Source of the DNA: DB1 sp049323655
GTDB taxonomy: Bacteria; Desulfobacterota; Desulfobulbia; Desulfobulbales; SURF-16
Length of the DNA: 64,000 bases
Direction of reading: 5' to 3'
NCBI GenBank assembly: GCA_049323655.1
Contig: JBMONO010000021.1
Location: 20,435 to 84,434, forward strand
Part shown: positions 60,450 through 64,000 of the stretch, in pieces
How positions within the stretch are numbered: position 1 is the stretch's first letter
How the letters are laid out: each line of letters begins with the position of its first letter
Translations under genes and position numbers: made by a program
The notes under the pieces: generated by a model
The model's database searches: none
What the model was told of the DNA's origin: nothing
The model's input: only the letters and a program-made list of their open reading frames with translations

Positions 60450-61285
60450 GGCGTCACCTCGATGAACAGGGTGGTACGGGTCAGGTGGGAGATGTCGATG
60501 CGCATCTCATAAAAACCGGGGATCAGGTCGGCCGGCACCTGCACCGGGAAACTGTCGCCGGCAAGGTCGAGACCGCTGACCAGCGGTCGCCGCATCAGGG
60601 AAACGGAGGCCCGCCAGCCGGCCAGATTGGTCCCGGAAACGGTAAGGGTCGCCCCGGCCGGGGCTGCCTTGGGGGTAACCCCGGTCACCCGCGGCGGCTG
60701 GAAGGGGGCGCGAACATCCGGCACCCCCACCCGCCGTACCCGCTTGGCCAGGGAACGGGCCCGGCCCGGCTGCATGTCGAGTTGCACCACTCCGACCTCG
60801 TAAGCCGCGGAGAGGCGGTAGGGCTGGGAAAAGGTGGTCCAGACCGTGGCCAGTTCGTCGAGGTCGATGGGGTTGTGCATCACCTTGATCTGTTCGCGAT
60901 TGCTGTCGAGTCCAGGCACCAGATAGTCGTTCGGGATGACCGGGTTCTCGTAGAGAACGCGCATCGCCTCGCCGAGGATTTCGTGGCTGGCCGCGTTGCC
61001 GGTCTGCTGATCGTTGACCGCATAGGGCGTGAGCAGGTAAAAGAGCTGGAGCGACAGGGGCGGCGGCACGAGGCGGCCCGGCGTCACCGCGCTTGCCTGC
61101 CACTCCTGATTGCGCAAGGCCGGACTTTCCGTCACCTTGTAGAGGTAAAGGTTGATCCGCCGCTCCGCTCCGCTTTCGTGGGGGGAGAGGAGGGTGACAT
61201 CCACCGCCGGGGTCAGCTCCATCTCGCCGAGCAGTAGATTACGCAACGATTCGCTGACCATGCCGATTGCCGTTGACCCGCTCAC
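60446..61285 (-). CDS. DUF4255 tail-cap protein (Pvc16/Afp16-like)
   Basis: A 279-residue protein. The first ~190 residues are DUF4255: MVSESLRNLLLGEMELTP, INLYLYKVTESPALRNQEW, PPPLSLQLFYLLTPYA, HEILGEAMRVLYENP and LSAAYEVGVVQLD. This domain terminates tube and sheath in eCIS. The last ~80 residues (PPRVTGVTPKAAPAGATLTVSGTNLAGW) form an IPT/TIG-like domain. It is a diagnostic marker of eCIS rather than phage tails or T6SS. Confidence 0.92.
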   Translation of the reverse strand: MSGSTAIGMVSESLRNLLLGEMELTPAVDVTLLSPHESGAERRINLYLYKVTESPALRNQEWQASAVTPGRLVPPPLSLQLFYLLTPYAVNDQQTGNAASHEILGEAMRVLYENPVIPNDYLVPGLDSNREQIKVMHNPIDLDELATVWTTFSQPYRLSAAYEVGVVQLDMQPGRARSLAKRVRRVGVPDVRAPFQPPRVTGVTPKAAPAGATLTVSGTNLAGWRASVSLMRRPLVSGLDLAGDSFPVQVPADLIPGFYEMRIDISHLTRTTLFIEVTP

Positions 61286-61295
61286 GCCGTTCCTC

Positions 61296-62441
61296 TCATC
61301 CGATGATTCTCCCTGTCCATCGCGTCAGATAGCTCCGTTCCCAGAAGGCAAGGGGACGGCCCCTGTCGGTGGTTGCTGTTGCCTGGCGGATCATCACCAC
61401 CTGCTGAAGGGGCGGGGGGGACGGCCCCTGTTCCTCCGGCCGGGCCGTTTCCGTCGGTTTTTGTCTGTTTTCTTCGTGCTTCTGTTTCACCTGGCGGGCC
61501 GTTCCCCGGGAGCGCATCAGTTCGTGAAAGCTCCGGCGCAGCTCCATGATTCCGGCGGCGGGCGGCACCGGTCCGGGGGGCGACGGCAGTGTTCTGCCGT
61601 GATCGGTCGGCTGATTCTCCTGGCTGGCGACGGTTGCGGCGGCTTTTTCCCTTGCCGGCGCCCCGGTGGAGGGGTGGCCTCCCGGCCCGACATCCGCCCG
61701 GGCCGCCTGCGGCAAAACGGCCTGATTTATTGGCTCCGGTTGGGCCGCGACCGGGCTGGCCATCGGCGGTGGAGGTAAGGGCGTTTTTTCGGCCCCAATC
61801 GCCGGCCCCGGTCGAGGGGGGGCAGCTGTCTGTTCCGGCGTTCTCCTCTGCTGAAGCGGTTCCGGGCCGGGCCTCGTCACCACCTGCCGGGGCCGGAGTA
61901 CGGCCTCCTCCCTTGATGCCGTTTCCCGGATCGCGGCCGTTGCAATGGTTTCGGCAGCCGGCCTCTTTAACGGCATCGTCCCAGGCGCTGACAGGGACGG
62001 GGACAGCGCAGCGGCCATCTTTTCCGGAGCGAAAGTCTTTTGCCCGGCAGTCAGGGGCGTTGCGGCGGCCGGCAGCGGCAGCCGGCCTGATGTTGTTTTT
62101 TGTGTCGTCCCGGGCCACGGTTTGTCGGGCTCGGCAGCAGGGACAGTAGAAGGCAACGATTCCCCAGCCGCTTGCGGCTGGGGAATCGTTGCCGCGGTCA
62201 GCGGGGCAGGTGGCCGTTGCAGCGTGCCTCGTGCGCCATCCATCGCAGGTTCCGGGTCCGGCTGGAGCGGATCGGTGGCCGCGGCCGGCCATGGATCCGC
62301 CATCAACGGTGCCGTTGCCGGGAAATGGGGGAAAAAAACCAGGGTCGGCCCGGCGGGGCGAAGAGAGCCGGGCCGGGCCGGCAGGCCGAGGAGGTCGCGG
62401 ACCAGGGTCCGGCTCGGTGTGGTACGATCAGCGGGCGTCAT
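61296..62441 (-). CDS. Pro/Ala-rich linker protein of the eCIS operon
   Basis: A 381-residue, largely disordered protein, very rich in Pro, Ala, Thr and Gln (residues about 30-290), with a helical C-terminus: ELRRSFHELMRSRGTARQVKQKHEENRQ and FWERSYLTRWTGRIIG. ATG 62441 overlaps the hub gene by 14 bases. Such proteins occur at this place in eCIS operons; a length-measuring or tethering role is conceivable. It contains a perfect 42-bp palindrome at 62152-62193. Confidence 0.72.
   Translation of the reverse strand: MTPADRTTPSRTLVRDLLGLPARPGSLRPAGPTLVFFPHFPATAPLMADPWPAAATDPLQPDPEPAMDGARGTLQRPPAPLTAATIPQPQAAGESLPSTVPAAEPDKPWPGTTQKTTSGRLPLPAAATPLTAGQKTFAPEKMAAALSPSLSAPGTMPLKRPAAETIATAAIRETASREEAVLRPRQVVTRPGPEPLQQRRTPEQTAAPPRPGPAIGAEKTPLPPPPMASPVAAQPEPINQAVLPQAARADVGPGGHPSTGAPAREKAAATVASQENQPTDHGRTLPSPPGPVPPAAGIMELRRSFHELMRSRGTARQVKQKHEENRQKPTETARPEEQGPSPPPLQQVVMIRQATATTDRGRPLAFWERSYLTRWTGRIIG
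62152..62193. repeat. perfect 42-bp palindrome inside coding sequence
   Basis: Arms GGCAACGATTCCCCAGCCGC and its exact reverse complement, separated by TT. Length is a multiple of three, so the reading frame is kept. Confidence 0.9.
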
Positions 62442-63315
62442 AGGCGGTTTCCAGGTGGCTGGCGAGGATGTCGAGGTAGCGCCGCCGGTTTTCCCTTGGC
62501 ATGGAAAGAATCTCCCGTTCGCTCCAGTGGTAGTGCAGGGCGAGATAGTGCACCTCGTGCAGCAGCAGGTCCTGCTGAGCGTGCAGCTCGTCACAGAAAA
62601 AGCGTTCCAGGTCAAAGGCGGCGGTGACGGGCCGATCACATTCCGGGCAGCGGGCCGCCAAGGTCAGATCAAACCGGGGGGCGCGACTCGCCATGGCAGC
62701 CTCGATCTCGGCCCGCGTCGGCGGATCGAATTGGAGTGGTGGCGGCAACGCGGTGCCGGTGGCGTCGGCAATGGACTGGAGGCAGCGGGTCAGCAGCAGG
62801 TCGGCGGCCTGCTCTTCGTCCTCCTCGACCAGATCGCTCAAGGCCTCCTGATCACCGCCATTGGGCAGGCGGAAGGTGACGACCAGCCCCCCGGTCGCCT
62901 CCGCCAGTCGGACGGTGTGGAACAGGCCGGTTTGCGGGGCCTCGGTCAGCGCCAGCAAATCGAGGGAAAAGTCGATGTCCATCATTTCACCGCAGTCGGG
63001 CCAGGAGCAGCCCAGCACCGCCCGAACCTCCGGGCCGAAAGTGACCCGCCGCAGGGTGCGCACCAGCTGCTGTCGGTCAGCGACGAGCAGGGAGCGGACA
63101 TCGTCCTCGCTGACCCGGTCGTGGTCACCGATAGCGGCAACAGCGGCAGCAAGCAGCCGGGTTGTCCGGGCCGGCGTTGAGAGATGGGCGCTGGCGGCGA
63201 TCAGCCGCTCGGCATATCCGGTGACCGGCCGCAAGCGGGCCTGGCGCTGCACCCGCCCCTGATGATCGATCCAGCCGCCGGGCAGGAGGGTATCGGACAG
63301 ATCTGCCTGCATCAT
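62428..63315 (-). CDS. eCIS baseplate/hub-type protein with zinc-ribbon pairs
   Basis: A 295-residue protein. A first part with DTLLPGGWIDHQGRVQRQARLRPVTGYAERLIA (typical for eCIS T4-type baseplate/hub proteins), then LGCSWPDCGEMMDIDF and a second pair CPECDRPVTAAFDLERFFCDELHAQQDLLLHEVHYLALHYHWSEREILSMPRENRRRYLDIL. The two Cys pairs could bind one zinc. Its ATG overlaps the tube gene stop by four bases and its stop overlaps the Pro-rich gene. Confidence 0.78.
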   Translation of the reverse strand: MMQADLSDTLLPGGWIDHQGRVQRQARLRPVTGYAERLIAASAHLSTPARTTRLLAAAVAAIGDHDRVSEDDVRSLLVADRQQLVRTLRRVTFGPEVRAVLGCSWPDCGEMMDIDFSLDLLALTEAPQTGLFHTVRLAEATGGLVVTFRLPNGGDQEALSDLVEEDEEQAADLLLTRCLQSIADATGTALPPPLQFDPPTRAEIEAAMASRAPRFDLTLAARCPECDRPVTAAFDLERFFCDELHAQQDLLLHEVHYLALHYHWSEREILSMPRENRRRYLDILASHLETAYDAR

Positions 63316-63812
63316 GTCTCAGCCGGCTCGGTGACCGCGGTGTCCCGTTCCCAGCCCTCGTTTTCCAGCTTGATGCTCTGGATCATCACCGCGTTGCCGG
63401 CGGCGTCGAGTTCTGGCAGGGCCTGGTATTCGGAGACCCAGCAGCGGTAAACCTTGTAGGAAAGGACCTTGCTGCCCTGCAGATTGAAGACATCGATGAC
63501 GATGTCCTTGCGGAAGTTTTTGAGCGACATGGAGGCGTCGCTCTGAAAGTTGTTGACCAGGTTGGCCCACTCCTCGAAGGTGGTGTCGTGGGTCACCCCC
63601 GCCTCCAGGGTGATCCCCTCATAGGAGGTCTTGCCCGGCAGCTTGCGACTGGCGCTGGGGTCTCCCCCTTCACGCCACTCGGTCACCTCGGTGCTCTTAC
63701 GCAGCGCGCTGCATTTGCTGAGGCCCGCCACATACTTGCCGTCCCATTTGATTTTGAATTTGAAATTCCGGTAAGGATCGAACCGGTGGGTGTTGACGGT
63801 AAACTGTGCCAT
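63312..63812 (-). CDS. eCIS inner-tube protein
   Basis: A 166-residue phage-tail-region protein: DPYRNFKFKIKWDGKYVAGLSKCSALRKSTEVTEWREGGDPSASRKLPGKTSYEGITLEAGVTHDTTFEEWANL is the family core, followed by VFNLQGSKVLSYKVYRCWVSEYQAL. It forms stacked hexameric rings. It is the first gene of the operon in this window, ~190 bases from the edge; the sheath gene normally found nearby is not visible. Confidence 0.93.
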   Translation of the reverse strand: MAQFTVNTHRFDPYRNFKFKIKWDGKYVAGLSKCSALRKSTEVTEWREGGDPSASRKLPGKTSYEGITLEAGVTHDTTFEEWANLVNNFQSDASMSLKNFRKDIVIDVFNLQGSKVLSYKVYRCWVSEYQALPELDAAGNAVMIQSIKLENEGWERDTAVTEPAET

Positions 63813-63830
63813 GTCATGTTTCTCCCTTTA

Positions 63831-63876
63831 GAAGTGCCTAAAAAGAAGTGTCTAAAGTGCCTTAAGTGTCTAAAGT
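63831..63876. repeat. short AAGTGCCTAAA-type satellite
   Basis: Five or six units of the form AAGTGTCTAA / AAGTGCCTTA between the tube gene and its putative promoter, the same satellite family as in the 55.3 and 45 kb blocks. Confidence 0.7.
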
Positions 63877-63885
63877 CAGTGGTGT

Positions 63886-63910
63886 CCGGTTACAAAATTG
63901 CATTAACCGG
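63886..63910. promoter_or_regulatory. inverted repeat upstream of the tube gene
   Basis: CCGGTTA-(11)-TAACCGG, a perfect 7-bp inverted repeat, 73-98 bases upstream of the tube start and just downstream of the putative -10. A candidate operator. Confidence 0.45.
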
Positions 63911-63931
63911 TGAAAATCATTCATGAAAAAT

Positions 63932-63961
63932 ATTAAACGAGGCGCATTTTTTACTTGACAA
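63932..63961 (-). promoter_or_regulatory. putative promoter of the eCIS operon
   Basis: On the minus strand TTGTCA (63956-63961) and TTTAAT (63932-63937) are 18 bases apart, ~120 bases before the tube gene. If real, the operon starts here and the sheath lies elsewhere. TTGACA motifs also occur nearby on the plus strand, so the direction is uncertain. Confidence 0.35.
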
Positions 63962-64000
63962 ATTCTTGACAATGGGTGTGCGAAAATTTTCATAACATCA

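Noticed and set aside
43696..63812. Prophage or type VI secretion system
   Set aside because: No integrase, terminase, portal or capsid genes; no TssB/C, TssJ, TssL or TssM. DUF4255 plus the AAA ATPase indicate eCIS.

Overview
The window is a GC-rich stretch of a Gram-negative draft genome; a run of 100 N at 44972-45071 marks an assembly gap. KDO/LPS genes, a periplasmic [NiFe] hydrogenase, an 11-heme c-type cytochrome that appears to contain selenocysteine, a haem-bearing chemoreceptor and the general gene mix suggest an anaerobic Desulfobacterota/Deltaproteobacteria member (inference; no rRNA is present).

Layout. 1-13888 is mostly housekeeping: kdsA-kdsC-lptC, an amidohydrolase, an AMP-nucleosidase-like enzyme, pyrF, a tightly overlapping def-fmt-larC-pgpA operon, a rhodanese lipoprotein, galU-priA and tilS. 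13885-23652 is a respiratory and sensory block on the minus strand: a hydrogenase large subunit with no C-terminal extension, a Tat-type small subunit and, 18 bases further on, a chemoreceptor with a periplasmic CxxCH site; then a hybrid histidine kinase and a multihaem cytochrome-rhodanese fusion read through an in-frame TGA followed by a SECIS-like hairpin. 24299-30738 holds tRNA-Arg(CCG), a pseudouridine synthase, a TauE/SafE transporter, a decayed CorC-type gene, a FecR/DUF6600-like protein and a MOSC protein. 31124-38358 is a heavy-metal RND efflux operon (His-rich secreted peptide, lipoprotein, TolC-like, membrane fusion protein, RND pump) plus a DUF6488-like gene. 38693-43663 holds a small protein, a 5'-nucleotidase-like lipoprotein and a GH13 enzyme.

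43696-63812, all on the minus strand, is a contractile injection system of the eCIS class (Afp/PVC-like): tube, hub proteins, DUF4255 cap, AAA ATPase, LysM/hub adaptors, gpD/gpV spike, gp25, gpJ and gpI baseplate proteins, a DUF6519-type fibre and a cargo-like protein. No sheath gene lies in the window; it may lie beyond base 64000. Two paralogous fibre/baseplate-associated genes sit at the 3' end, one with an added helix-hairpin-helix-like tail.

Superimposed on all this are small mobile repeats. Eight copies of a ~133-bp MITE-like element (R1) and two of a ~100-bp relative (R2) share terminal sequences, and several are flanked by 6-7 bp target duplications. The eCIS locus also carries its own repeat set: 9-bp TAAAGTGCC-type satellites and a unit containing the palindrome TTATCTGATCAGATAA.
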